A stretch of 64,000 nucleotides of DNA. It comes from Calonectria ilicicola (Eukaryota > Ascomycota > Sordariomycetes > Hypocreales > Nectriaceae). The stretch is taken from NCBI GenBank assembly GCA_020809705.1, contig CP085834.1, positions 3,720,001-3,784,000 of the forward strand. Direction: 5' to 3'. Below are positions 24,958 through 36,800 of this stretch, piece after piece (the stretch's first letter is position 1; every line of letters begins with the position of its first letter). The position numbers were made by a program, and so were the translations under genes. The notes under the pieces are model-generated. The model had not been told where the DNA came from, ran no database searches, and was given only the letters and a program-made list of their open reading frames with translations.

Positions 24958-26142
24958 ATGGTACACACGACTACTGTTGGCATCATCGGTGCGACTGGAA
25001 AAGCAGGCCAGTCTGTGGTTAATGGCTTGATTGGTTCAACAACTGATTTCGTATGATAATCTTTTCTCTTATAATATATGACGTCGCTAAGAAACGTTGT
25101 TTCACTAACTTGACCTATCAATAGGCCGTTATATCCTTCACACGCAAATCTTCCCTTAACAGTGATGCCAACAAAAACCTTAGTGAAAAAGGTGTTCAAA
25201 TTGTTGGTTATGATCTGAATGAGTCCCAGTCCATATTAGTCGACCAGTTGAAAGGAGTTGATATCGTTATTTCTTGCATGACCTGGGAACACCTGGATCT
25301 TCAGATTCCATGGATTGAGGCATCAAAGGAAGCTGGAGTAAAACGTTTCGTGCCGTCGGAATGGGTCAACCCAGCACCCAAAGGAGTGATCGACATAAAA
25401 GACAAGGTTTGCTCGTGGAACACCGCTTCGTTTCTCATCGATTTTCGCTAACAGGGATGATAGAAACTCGAAATTCTCGGCGTAATTCAAAGGGCGCGCT
25501 TGCCCTATACTCTTATTGATCTTGGCTGCTGGTATCAGGTTTTTGTACCAAAGGTGCCGTTGGCAGGTCAGATCATGGGCATATGATCTACATTGACCAT
25601 CGGATCGTCGAAGACGGGAATCAGAAGCTTGCTCTCACTGACCTGGGAGATATTGGCAAATACGTTGCTCAGATTATCAGTGACCCAAGAACTCTAAACA
25701 AGCACGTGCTGGCGTACTCCGAGATCCTTAGCATGAACGAGATGTGGGGTGCTATGGCCCGCGTCACGGGGGAAGATCCGCCCAAGGCCTATGTAAGTAA
25801 ATTACGTTCAAGAAATCCACCATGATTAGAAAAGATAGCTGACACCAGCCTTGGTAGATTTCTCATGAAGAACTCAAGACTATAATTGAAAAAAATGGGA
25901 AGAAGCTCCGGGAAAGCTCCGAAGGACCAATGCATCCCAGTAATATCATGACTGTGGCTGACTATAATATGTCACAATACCGTATTTCATGGTGCGTTCG
26001 AGGAGACAACACCCCTGAATATGCGGAATACCTTGGATGCTTGGACTTTTGGAAATTAAACCCTGACTTTCCCAAGGGTCGTAGTCTGGAAGCATTCTAT
26101 CAACATATTGTTGACGGCGGATCGCCAGGTTACACTATGTAG
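24958..26142 (+). pseudogene. NmrA/isoflavone-reductase-like gene with a frameshift
   Basis: Four exons (24958-25050, 25125-25406, 25464-25792, 25858-26142) read as an NmrA-like NAD(P)-binding protein of about 329 residues if one base is allowed for. The Rossmann motif GIIGATGKAGQ is at residues 8-18, followed by KGVDIVISC, KRFVPSEW, DLGDIGKYVAQII and the C-terminal FWKLNPDFPKGRSLE. In exon 3 the frame reaches WYQVFVPKVP at 25557-25559, loses one base at 25560-25561 (TT where a serine codon is expected), and resumes as GRSDHGHMIYID. Without correction, translation stops at ATATGA near 25580, removing the C-terminal half. Introns and the rest of the frame are clean, so the lesion is recent or a sequence error. 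Related enzymes reduce enone-like or phenolic substrates, or act as redox sensors. Confidence 0.78.
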
Positions 26143-26250
26143 AAATGATACATATGTATTGATCTAGATTTTATTGAGGACCACTTGGGTTCAAATTTGC
26201 ACTTGTTCCAAAAGTTGCTTCGAGCGAAGTTTCGAAAGCGGACAAGTACA

Positions 26251-27265
26251 TTAAAGGCCTCCCCAAACCTTGTCACTATCCAACCACTGTTCTATCAATT
26301 CTTTTCCCTTTTCTTTTGCATTGGCTGCTATCAGGCCCTTTGCACTAGAACAATCTGGACCTGGATCATTGAGAATATCCACGACTCGCGCGCTGCCTAT
26401 CCCCACTTCTAGAATAGTACCACTTCCAATACTGTCATCTTCAGCGCATCGTAGCATCGCTTCAGCAACCTCTCGCGGTGAGATCCACCTGTCCTTTTCG
26501 GAATTTATAAACTTGATTTTGTCGCGATCCTCGGTCCACAGTGGTGTCTGAACCAGGCCGGGTGCTACGGCACTAACACGAATTCCATGCATAGCATCCA
26601 GTGGTTCGAGAGAGCGGACGAAGCCCGTGATGCCAAATTTGGATACACTATAGAGAGGCGCGTTAAAGTTGGGCATCTGCCCTGCCACCGATGATATGTG
26701 GATAATTCGCTTCGGGTTGCTAGGTGACACCTTCGCAGGAACCCCATGGTTAGAGTCTCCACGGGGGTGCAACCAATGTGAAATCGCCATCTGGGTTGTG
26801 CGAATTGGGTGGGTGAGATTTATGTCGAGCAAAGCGTAATGATCACCATGGGACGCATCTGCGCTGGACGATGAGCCGGGCGGGTGCCAGAAGCTGGACC
26901 AGTTTGGCTCGTAGACACCTGCTCCAGGGCAAACTAAATGAAAGTCACCAAAGTGCTTCAATGCTTCATTGAACGTATTTTCAAGTGCCTGCCAAGAAGT
27001 AACATCCGTCTTCACAAAAAGAGCCGTCGGGCCACTTGTGGTGTCACTGTATTTTTCGACCAGTTTTTCAGCTTCTGGCCGAAGCGATAGGTCAGCAATG
27101 ACAACATTAGATCCGCGCTCCAGTAAGAGGGTCGCGAATTCCAAATTGATTCCTATTAAACAGCATTAGCAGGTGTGTTACAGTATTTCTAGCATCTGAT
27201 ATGAGAAAGGTTTTACCGGATCCGGCGCCAGTAATGATGGCTGTTTTTCCCGCAACGGAAAACAT
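26251..27265 (-). CDS. Short-chain dehydrogenase/reductase
   Basis: Two exons (27265-27217, 27152-26251) with a 64-bp intron give 316 residues. The intron splits the cofactor motif: exon 1 ends in TGAGSG and exon 2 supplies GINLEF, giving the classical TGxxxGI glycine motif at residues 12-19. DVTSW and NxxHP follow. The catalytic Ser lies in HISSVAG and Tyr/Lys in YSVSK at about 184-188. PGLVQTPLW follows the active site. It resembles the 15-hydroxyprostaglandin-dehydrogenase-like group of fungal classical SDRs and should be an NAD(P)-dependent alcohol/ketone oxidoreductase. Its 3' end faces that of the NmrA-like gene across 108 bp. Confidence 0.9.
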
Positions 27266-28423
27266 TGCTGATTGGTAAATCGATCACGAATGTATAAAGA
27301 ATACCAGAGCAAACAATTGCGACAATTTAGGCTCTATCATAATTATACACGCGATTGGGCACCTGATTACTAACACTGAACAAATCGGCTCATTTTCCAT
27401 TTGTAGGTTGCTGCATTGAGACGCCCATCATGCTCATTTAGGATCCAGCATCTTGAAAATTGGATCCATATGTCTGTTTACCGCGGCTAAATCTACGTTG
27501 AGATTCTAGCAGGGTTATATTTAGGCAAACGGTCCGACTTGTTTATTAACATTTGTCAACTTATCATTACTGTCCAATTCCGGCCTATGAGCAATTTAGA
27601 CCCGTGATGAATTTCGCTGCATCGTATGCCCGTACTGATCAATTTAATCACGAGGCCAATTTATAAAGTCTTCACAGTTGCAAAGTGACATTCCCCTCAT
27701 CTTTTCCGAGATGTCAGCCATGATTTTATCCGGAAGCGGAAAGGATGCCGAGAGCAGATCTCGGGACATTTTCCATCTTCACCATCAACGTGATCAACTT
27801 GACCCACAAGAACAAGTGGGTTTCTGCATCTCAGTTGATTGGGCAATTTTTCCCTCTCACTTAATTTCTGTACTGATTCCGGGCAGGTAGGAACACAAAG
27901 GACCACATCCCTGGACGATGGAGGATAAACTAGCCAGAATAATAAGGTTTAGGAAAGTGGGTGATATATAGAGCCTATGATCAGAAGTTTCAAAATATAA
28001 TGGTGATTGGAATTAAACAATTATTTTATTATCAATTTCTTTACAAATGTTATTACCTACATTAAGATCGTTCGTCTCTCTCTCTCCCAAAAAAAAAAGT
28101 TTAATGGGGTTATTTGATGATGAACTTTAGTTTTAGGATTTCATTGATATTAATTAAACAACATATCGAGGTTACTTGACTCCTCAGTCTCATTTCAAAA
28201 AAGACGGGCCGTTTTATGATGCCGCGTCATATCGCTCAAGAGCCATCACGAAAAATCCCTCAAATCACCATCAATCTGCATTTTTATTGACTCTTGAAAT
28301 ATAGAAATAATTCAAAAGCCATGAAATAAATTCTTTTTAAGTAGATTCAAATTATTAAAGAGAAAACAAAAACCAACGACCATCACTCCAATCTAGCTTC
28401 AGAGATATCTTGAATCCAATGTT
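27266..28423. other. Intergenic, 1.2 kb, no gene seen
   Basis: It contains the SDR promoter on the left and the 3' flank of the 2EXR gene on the right. There are short A and T tracts near 28090, and no convincing open frame. Confidence 0.5.
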
Positions 28424-29272
28424 TTAATTAATTCCTCCCATAATGGACATACCTCCAGCCGCAATATACCTCGGTCCATATCTTCGATTCTCTTCTCCGG
28501 TCCCATTAGAAATCTCCTCGAGCTTCCTGTTAAGTTCCTCGAATTCGCCAGGCTCCACCATGACAGGGTCAGGAACCCGAAACCACCATGGAAGGGTTGT
28601 CGTTGTGAGTTCGATGTGCCATTTTGAACTTGGTAATATCTCCATCACATTCTGATAGAAATCTCTGGTATGTTCATGAATTATATATTCCTCGCAGATC
28701 ATAGAAATCTTTTCCAATGAGCCCATTGTCTGAAAGGTGGCGTCGTCTATTCTCTTCAGAATCTGTGCAACTTGGTTGACCTCCCAAGACGAGAGCCGTG
28801 CAAAGGGCGCGTTCCACTCTATCTCGATGGTCCTCAAGTCTGTGCACGTGTGCTGGATAAGCCGGAAAACTCGTAGGCGGTCCGCAGCAAGGAAGTCAGA
28901 ACTATCCAAGATTACCGTCATGGGTAGGCCAATGGAAATATGCCGTAAAAGATTCGTGTTGGATCCAATTTGTCGCAAGAAAGGAGCAATATAAGCCACC
29001 AACTCCGACGATGAAGAATCGGCCGGAGGAATAGGTATTAGGTACACGTCAGGAAATTTAAAGCAGTTTCTTGAATAAAGAAACACTGTTGCCTCTGCGT
29101 TTACCTGCTTGTTGACGCGAAGAAGAGCTGGACACAGGTCTTGTCTTCCGACCCGAGTAAGATGAGGATTGAATTTAGATTTGCTCGTGATGAATTTGAT
29201 AGGGCCATCTTGAACGAAAATATCGGAGTAGATTCTCCAACGAATCTCTGTTGGCAGGTTTAGGAAACTCAT
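28424..29272 (-). CDS. 2EXR/F-box-like domain protein
   Basis: A single uninterrupted frame of 282 residues. The N-terminus reads SFLNLPTEIRWRIYSDIF, followed by PALLRVNKQVNAEATVFLY and NCFKF. This is the conserved LPxEIRxxIY...LLxVNKQVxxEAxxxLY pattern of fungal 2EXR/F-box-like proteins. Such proteins are numerous in Pezizomycotina and mostly uncharacterised; an adaptor role in ubiquitin ligase complexes is assumed for F-box relatives but not shown here. The middle (ADRLRVFRLIQHTCTDLRTIEIEW) fits the usual leucine-rich-like remainder. No lesion is visible. Confidence 0.8.
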   Translation of the reverse strand: MSFLNLPTEIRWRIYSDIFVQDGPIKFITSKSKFNPHLTRVGRQDLCPALLRVNKQVNAEATVFLYSRNCFKFPDVYLIPIPPADSSSSELVAYIAPFLRQIGSNTNLLRHISIGLPMTVILDSSDFLAADRLRVFRLIQHTCTDLRTIEIEWNAPFARLSSWEVNQVAQILKRIDDATFQTMGSLEKISMICEEYIIHEHTRDFYQNVMEILPSSKWHIELTTTTLPWWFRVPDPVMVEPGEFEELNRKLEEISNGTGEENRRYGPRYIAAGGMSIMGGIN

Positions 29273-29849
29273 CGAGGGAATTTAGTAACCTGTCAGTCGT
29301 GTGTGACAAGGTGTGAAGATGGTGGCAATGCATTACGTCGACAGAAAAAGCATTTCTGATCTGAGGGGTAATCACCTGATTCTAATATCTGAAACCTGAC
29401 CAATAATGAGGCCCTTGGATGTGCATGCTGACGCATCAAGATGATATTACGCCAAGATGTCCACAATGAGATATTTGTTCTTGTTTATCGCTGTACTACG
29501 GTGATGCTCTCACAACTAAAGATGAGAGGTGAACGCAGTTCAGAAAAGATGCAACTTTAATAATGGCAAAGGCGTTCGCGTGATATCTGTTCGTTGTGTC
29601 CGAATATCGGAGTGGCCAACTTGAAGTCTCCACTGTGAAGACCAACCTCTCCGCCGACAAAGGCTGCCACCAAAAAAGCAATATGGGTCTTGGCAAAAAT
29701 GAAAAAGATAAAATCAATGATTCCTACAAGAAACTTGGAGAAATATAATAATTTTACATTGCTACATTCCGAATTTATATAGAATACTAAGCCATGGTGT
29801 TTTCAGATCTTAATATTCTGTAATCTCCTCCAAACTGCACAAATTCCCT
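29273..29849. other. Intergenic, 0.6 kb, no gene seen
   Basis: Promoter side of the 2EXR gene and 3' flank of the DUF1254 gene. No coding signal. Confidence 0.5.
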
Positions 29850-31512
29850 CTACTCAGTGATGGCACCCTGCTTGGTCACAATTGGGTACGCGTAAGATCC
29901 GCCAACGAACAGAGGGTCAGTCGGTCCGTAGAAGCGCACTGCAAGAATTAACAACAAACTCGTGAATTATTGGGTTCAAAGGAAGTCGACTTTACTTACG
30001 GTTGACTGTAAAATTGCCTCCTCCGGGTGGGGCAGGTAGCCAGTTCGATGTCCAGTTGGACGGCGGCGCCACGTCAGCGGGCTGGATAAGAAGAGAAAAT
30101 GCATCATTACGGCTATCATCGCTGCCGTAGACCAAAGCTCCGTCAGTGTAAGTGATGTTACTGCGATCTCCCAGGGCGTACACATCGAGCGAATTGGGGA
30201 TGAGGTAGCTGGAGCTGTTGTATGCCGTCATGCTCCAAAATCCTTCCACTGGCGGCTTGCCCGACGGAAACGTCATAATGTACGATTGGTTTGGCTCTAG
30301 CGAGAGAACACCGTCTTCAAGGGTCCATTCAGGATAGATGCATACTTCTTGAACCAACTGCAAATAGCCGGTATAGGCGATAATAGCCCGAACCCAATAC
30401 TGGCTGTGAAAGTTACCGGCGACCTGGGGCAGGTAATCCTCCCAGCCATTACCAAAGGATTCGAGGAGTTGCAGAGTATCTTCCAACCCTTGGGCCACGA
30501 GAAGATTGGCGGCAGTGTAGTTGACACCCGCTGGTGGTGAGTATTGGCCATCTGATAAGCCAGCAACAGCAAAGTTTTCTGCTACAGTCGGGGCATCTTG
30601 AGGGTCGAGCGGGGGATTATAAGCCGCCACGCGCGCTGTGACCTCAAGCAATTGCTTAACGGAAGACTCATTCAGTCCAGCGGGTATGATAGCTGCCATG
30701 GACTCGAGAACGCCGTTTCCAAGTAGCTCCACTGTGAGTGGTGGTGCGCGTGCAGCTCCTGACCTCTGGATCTCTTCGGTTGTGATCTGTTTTTGAATGG
30801 CATGAACGGCGTCCAAATCGGCAGTTGAGTTTTCCAGAAGCAGTATGCGCGGTAAAACAAGACCGTAGGTGGTAGGAAAATTGATGAAGCCAAGGTACTC
30901 AGAGCCATTGTTGGCCGACTCATACCCGACGCAGCTGGAGGATTCGACTAGACGCATGAGATACTTTCCCGGGGCCGTGTTGTTCAGCTTCCCAATATTT
31001 GCAAAATTGTTGCCCCATCTATTTCATCAGTTAGCGGCAAAGCTCGAAGAGAATACGCACGTGAAGGCACTGACAGGTCGTAGAATGGAAACACATAGAA
31101 CCGCTCCTCAGGCACCGATGGAACTGTAATTACCACATCCGCATGCGAGAGGTCAATGGGAATCTTGGAATAGAGCGTATCAACATTGGGTCGCACGATG
31201 GCTGCAGAGCCTGCCGACGCCGTGGTGTTTTCATGGAAGACGGAATTGACACCAAGCTCCGAAATGACCGAATCCAGACTTGATGTATACAGAGTCAGTG
31301 GGTAGCCATACTGCCTTCGCATTTAGCCTGATACACATCAAGATTCAGATGTTAGGACTCACGGTAATAGCAAATGCTGTGGCATTGTTGACGGAAACCG
31401 AGCTGTTGTTGGTAGCGTTTCTGGCTTCCATTCGGGCGCGGCTCGGCTGCCCATTGGCAACGCCAGCAGCCACGCCAGCGGCCAAAATGTACTCAAATGC
31501 AAATTTCCACAT
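29850..31512 (-). CDS. Secreted DUF1254/DUF1214 protein
   Basis: Four exons (31512-31363, 31310-31075, 31018-30000, 29938-29850) give 497 residues, a normal family length. Residues 1-20 are a signal peptide. Splicing joins AFAIT to YGYPLTLYTSS (52-bp intron). It then joins the frame into FYDLWGNNFANIG (donor GTCAGT) and finally GNFTVN to LRFYGPTDPLF. These are the hallmark blocks of DUF1254 (N-terminal: VRPNVDTLYSKIPIDL, FYVFPFYDL) and DUF1214 (C-terminal: FWSMTAYN, RFYGP). Bacterial and fungal members are secreted or periplasmic and have no established activity. It is transcribed away from the membrane-protein gene at 32468, leaving a shared 955-bp region. Confidence 0.87.
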
Positions 31513-31598
31513 ATGGAAGGTAGGATAGGTAAATGAAGTTCAAGTTGAGGTGTGTTGTTGAAGGGATAAAGCCATGTTAGCATCGGCGTGCACGGAGG

Positions 31599-31605
31599 AT
31601 TTATA
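31599..31605 (-). promoter_or_regulatory. TATA-like box of the DUF1254 gene
   Basis: Reads TATAAAT on the minus strand, about 90 bp upstream of the start codon at 31512. Confidence 0.45.
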
Positions 31606-32357
31606 GTTCTCTGTTCATGATTGACATGAAGGCAGTATAGTGGCATCACAAGTGTCGTAGTACATGGATGTTGGAATTGATGATGCATGTTCGGACCTCG
31701 GACTTCGAGTGATATTTCCAATTTAGGCAAGGGCTGCAATAGTTGATACGATGGCAAGCTCAAATAAGGCTGAATCTGTAAGCTGAGTGTATTATGGGAG
31801 CGTTGCAGCCTCCAAAAGTGTCATTTGTCTCTAGTTCGATGACGCGACTAGGTGGACGAGTTCAATCCTCGAAAGGCTAACTTGATTTGGCGACGGCAAT
31901 AATTAAAATATGATCCGTCTTGGCCTGAACACAGCTAAATCAACACAGCCATGATACCATCGGCCATCGGTCAATGACATAGCCATTCAATCCCCACATC
32001 CAGCACCTTTTGGCCTGAAAAACTGGATCAGTAATGCAATTGAGCGAATCACTTGCTTTCCAAGGTGGCGTGGCCCAGGGAGGTCTCAGCCCGTGGATCT
32101 GTGGTTTCAGTGGGTAAAGACGTCAGATCTCACCAGACTAACCCATTTAGGAACCATTACTCGTAGCTCACACACGAAAAGCCCCTACCAAAGCTTGTCA
32201 TCAGGTCGGACGTCCGTGTCCCGATGTCGAAAGGCTTGCCCATTTGGAAAAGCCGACGGTCGATCGTCTGCAGCACCCCACCACAGGAATCTGCCCAGCC
32301 GGGAACTAACAGCCCCAAGATATCACTGCCAATCCTCGGCCACTCTAATCATAAGCT

Positions 32358-32364
32358 TATAAAA
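32358..32364 (+). promoter_or_regulatory. TATA box of the membrane-protein gene
   Basis: TATAAAA about 104 bp upstream of the ATG at 32468, followed by pyrimidine-rich leader sequence. Confidence 0.5.
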
Positions 32365-32467
32365 GGAGGGCGGGTTTTTCCAATTGCTAAAGTCAATTTC
32401 TTCTTTTTGGCTTGGCATTTCAGCCATCCCATACACTCATTTCTTCCCTTCTCTGCCATTCATAGCC

Positions 32468-33714
32468 ATGGCTTCTTCTCTGGAGGTCAACGAGACCGAA
32501 CCGCTATTATGCGAGAAGATTGGTGAACCTATGCCCGATATCGCGGGGATCGGAGTAAGCCTCTTATTCCTATCGGTCGCTTCCCCTGACAGAAAAACTG
32601 AGTGTATTGACGTCGCTCGACATTAGATTCTCTTGGGATTCAGCGCACAGGCTTTCATCTCTATGGTCCTTGCCATTTGGGTCTTCTTTCTGACCAAGCT
32701 GGGACGCATCAATGTTGGTCATGACGAGGGTACCGCTGAATTTGAGAGCGAGAAGAAACGCCTGAGTCTTGTGTCAAGCATGCTCATGGTCGGCAACGAT
32801 GTCCAAATGCTTACAGGTACGGAAAGTTTTGGTAGTGTATCTGGAGACGCGCATGCTAACCCTAGGCTAGGAACGGCTCTCATCATCACAGCATATGCTT
32901 CTGGCAACAGCCTTGACTTATACCACATGCATCTTATCTATGACACCGTCAGTTTTGTTGGGTGTGTACCATGACCTACATATCACAAAGGACTTTTCAC
33001 TAACTCTTGGTTCTCTTGGTTCATAGCATCTCCAACTGCGCTGCTTTAGTCTGCTACAAGCTCATTAAGGCAAAGGATCTCTCGCGCATCTCCTCAGCGA
33101 AGCCCAAAAAGAATCGCAATCGGTTCCTTTGCCTGCATAATCTCACTCCTCGCTTTCGTGCCACTTGTGCATATGCAGTGCTCTTCTTTATTCTCACACT
33201 TGTGCTTGAGATTAAATTATCCAAATGGTCATTGACCAGCGAAGACTTAGGTTACTGTTATAGGACCGACGGCATATCATCCTCAAGGGCCAGCCATCCG
33301 GTCTCGGACCAAATCTACGTGGCCTTTACAGCCATCTGGCTTCTTGCAGTCATGCTCGCTACTGTTTTCGGTAGCATCAACCTGCGAAAGCCGCTGCTTA
33401 TTCTAAGTATTCTACAATTCCCACTGCACTTGTACTACATGATCGCATTACGCTCAGCAAATTCCAAGTACCTTGAAGGTGAAGAGAGCGAAGACGATTG
33501 GGATTTCGGTCAGACTACTGCAGTGTTACTCCTAGCCACGGTTATTGGTGAGCTGTTCCGCAAAGGTGTGCAATACTACAGGTTCAGTCAGGACTTGAAG
33601 AAGCACGGCCCAGGAATGAGAGCTGGTCCTCTCGGGTTCGTAGTAGCATCGCTTCTTGAAAGACGGTCGAGGGATACACAGCGAGACCAACAGCGAGAGT
33701 ATGAAATGGCTTGA
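32468..33714 (+). CDS. Fungal multi-span membrane protein, unknown function
   Basis: Four exons (32468-32554, 32627-32816, 32871-32961, 33027-33714) give 351 residues. The second junction must use CCTAGGCTAG as acceptor to keep MLTG-TALIITAY in frame. Hydrophobic segments: ILLGFSAQAFISMVLAIWVFF, ALIITAYASGNSL, a segment around DTVSFVGISNCAAL, ATCAYAVLFFILTLVLEI, IYVAFTAIWLLAVMLATVF and TTAVLLLATVIGEL. The arrangement, with DVQMLTGTALI followed by YHMHLIYDTVSF, matches a frequent but unnamed ascomycete membrane family in which a D-Q-L-x-T-G-x-A-I-L core precedes an S-L-Y-H motif. The C-terminus is a charged cytosolic tail. Function is unknown. Confidence 0.78.
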
Positions 33715-33870
33715 GTTTTCAGAACCTAGAATGTCTCTCTTGCACATTGAGGCATATCACATAGAAAAATAGCTAAAAAGAATACATAATCTTAACTTAA
33801 TTCCGAGTGGTCCCTAGACAAGCTTTGTTTAGAGAGAAGCCTGTTAAGGGCAAGAGTGAACCTCTCGCGT

Positions 33871-36800
33871 TTAATTCACTGAATCATTATCCAACAAGAC
33901 ACGCGATGCACCATCCTCTCGATCAGCGGCTATTTTGCCACGTTTCTGTCCTTTTTTACCGGGTCGGTTATTTCCCAGAAATACAAACGATTCGTCATTT
34001 GATGCTCCAATGGTGTATTTCTTTTCACCCTGAGGTTCTTGAAACCATGCCAGTCGAAATGATTTCTCTGACAGCCGTTTGTGAAGCTCATTGGGAGGTA
34101 TTAGGTAAGCGTCTGCTGGCAAGTCTCTCATGGCATTGGTCCCATGAACCAGAGACTTCATACTCGTAATACTATTAAAGCTTTCAGGAGCCACACCCTT
34201 AAAGTCCGTATCCAGTAGCCATCTCGGCTTGTGTCCTAAAACACGTTGTAGAAGTGTTGATGTCAACGACCAAACATTGACGATTAAAACCAAAAGAAGA
34301 ATTGCTATTATAGCAAAAGTAACATTTGCATTCTGAACCAGTGCATTCTTGGGGTTCGTTACTGTCGCTTTCACCAAAGAAAGATCTTCGTGGCGGGCAG
34401 GCTTCATTGCTGAGGTCTCATCAAGACGCAAACGATGCTCGACATTTGCAAGCTGAGCTCCTATAATGCCGATATTTGAATTCAACTGTTCAATGATTTT
34501 GTCATCCTTCTCCGGCTTGCCAAGGTCTTCAGCTTGAAAGGGGCCAAAAGGTTCCATGAGTAACACAAATGGTCCCCATGCCTCGTTAAAAAGCGATGTA
34601 TTAAGTCGAATGTTCGGAAATGCATAACTGTATAACTGCAGAATATCCAATGGAAATCTGAAAGGAGGGCCCCATGGTTTAATGGTCGACTTTCGCTCGT
34701 TTGGGGGATTTTGTTGATCGATTTGGACAGATCCATTGTTCCAAACTAGTCTTACATCAGCCGTAACCTCGGCCCAGGAGTAATTACATCTCCATATCGA
34801 TAGATGGTCCAGACTTTCATTGGAGAGTGAAAACTGGCCCCACAAGTATGTCTCGATTCCCCAGGGTACATATAAATTAGCATCATTGTCCGGATCAGGA
34901 TTGCAATCAACAGGGCCGGAGAGAGAGGAGAGATTGCTCTGAGATGAGATAACATTTGCCAGATATGATACGTTAGTCTCATCGTTAACATAGATGGTAT
35001 CTTGGAGAGAATTGTCGGTGCCATTCAAGCATGTGAAATACTGAGTGATATTGAATTGTGGGTATCCTTCAATGATCCCGAAGGAGATGTTGAAATCTTT
35101 GTCAGAAAGTTGCATGCAACTTGGATCCACCTTGACAGCAGGGGTGACGACGTCAACTGAGATGTTGGTATTCCACTCTATATTCTTGGTCTCAAGTATA
35201 GGAAAGGCCAGGTTACCGTACGTGTTCCTTGGCCATCTGAAGTCGGATTTACCCATTGTGAGCAATAAACTACTCAGATCCATTCTGGTTTCTCTATCTC
35301 CTTGAGATTCATCCGGGTCTCTTGGTAGCTTCTGAGAACCAAACCAGCTGTCCTGCTGCAAACTAGTCTCAGCGACTTGTGGGACGCTCTGAATAGTGAA
35401 AAGCATTGCTGAAAGCGACGTCAAGAAGGCACAAACAATAACAAGCATTTGTGCAAGACTGACGGCTGGTATCCTTAGTCTAATCGAGTGGTATAGTGCG
35501 TTAAGTCCCAGCATATTGATAAGGGAGATCTCGAGATCCTGTGCTTTGCAAGGTTTGGTAGAGAGGTTGAGAAACATAGCTAAACTTCGTACTGCGAAAT
35601 CGCTTGATCCAATATAAATTGACACACACAGCATGATTGAAGCTGGTAGTGATGTCCACAACAGGGGCCAGTAACTGTCTTCCTTAGGACCTATTACCAA
35701 ACCACCCAGTCTCTCTGATTTATCAAGGGTGATAATCAGGCCAGTGATAATGCCCAGCACAACGAAGGTAAATATCAACCGAGCCCAAAATTGTAAGACT
35801 ATCGGTAAATAGCTGGAATCAGCCCACTCGATCCAATTTGTATTTTTGTTGTCTTTCATAGAGCTTGTAATCTTTCTACTGAGCTCACTGTTGCTGTGGA
35901 AAAAAAGCAGAGTTCCTAAAATACTGGCTGGATCTCTGTGCCACATATAGGGTATCTTCTTAAACAGTAATATCCACAGCGTCAATACAGTTATTGTGGC
36001 GAAAAGCCCTGTCAGTAAATAACAAGAAAGCGCGTTTACATGTACTTTGTACGGTGATATCTTAATTGATCCATTGATAGTTTTGGTATCACCCGTCTGT
36101 CTGAGTAGGTAATGAGAAAGCATCGGATTATTTTTCGTGGTTAGGTCGTTAAAGGCGTTTAGAAGCGTCTCATTGTCGGGTGTAGAAAGGTAAGCTGACT
36201 TAACTATGCCGTTAAGTGATAAATTCGACTCGTTCCAATAAGTCGTCCCCCATTGCCCGCTAATTGGCATAGATTCCTGTAGCATTGTGAGAGGATTAGA
36301 TTTAATCAACACCTTATCTTCGCTCGGTAAAATATTTAATATCGGGTTGATTCCATTGTCAACTATTTCGACCTTGGATACCCAAGCCGTCGGTGAGCAA
36401 AGAAGAGCTTGACAATAGTCGAGATGCGGAACAGACCAATTTTTAGATGATGGTCCATAAAGCCCCCCAAAGTAAACAAAACTGGGATTCTGCTTAGGCA
36501 GAATGGAACAAGGATGTTTTGTCTCGAGGTCGGTATAAAGATCCCAAAGCTGCGCATACTCATATCCTTTGCCTTGAGTTGCCAATACGCCGTTTTTGAT
36601 GGCGACTGTTTGCTCACAATTCTCAAACTGGAGTTCGACCCTCTGCTGGATCATATCTTCACCATCAGTTTTCAATTCTCCTATAGCGGAAGAAGTGTAA
36701 TTTTCCACTTCTAAACAATTCATCTCCATAAATGCAGCATCAACAGTTACTGTCAAGGGTTCATCGACGGTACCACGGGCTCTGGTCCCTGGCTTTGTAA

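Larger units (their letters stand above)
31513..32467. other. Divergent promoter region
   Basis: Shared 955-bp region between the DUF1254 gene (minus) and the membrane-protein gene (plus). TATA-like boxes are visible on both sides. The open frame at 32093-32362 lacks any domain. Confidence 0.5.

Noticed and set aside
31311..31362. Frameshift in the DUF1254 gene between exons 1 and 2
   Set aside because: Using the CAG acceptor ending at 31311, which directly precedes TATGGCTACCC, joins the exons in phase (52-bp intron), so the gene is intact.
22126..33714. Secondary-metabolite gene cluster
   Set aside because: No polyketide synthase, NRPS, terpene cyclase, P450 or dedicated transporter is present among these genes.
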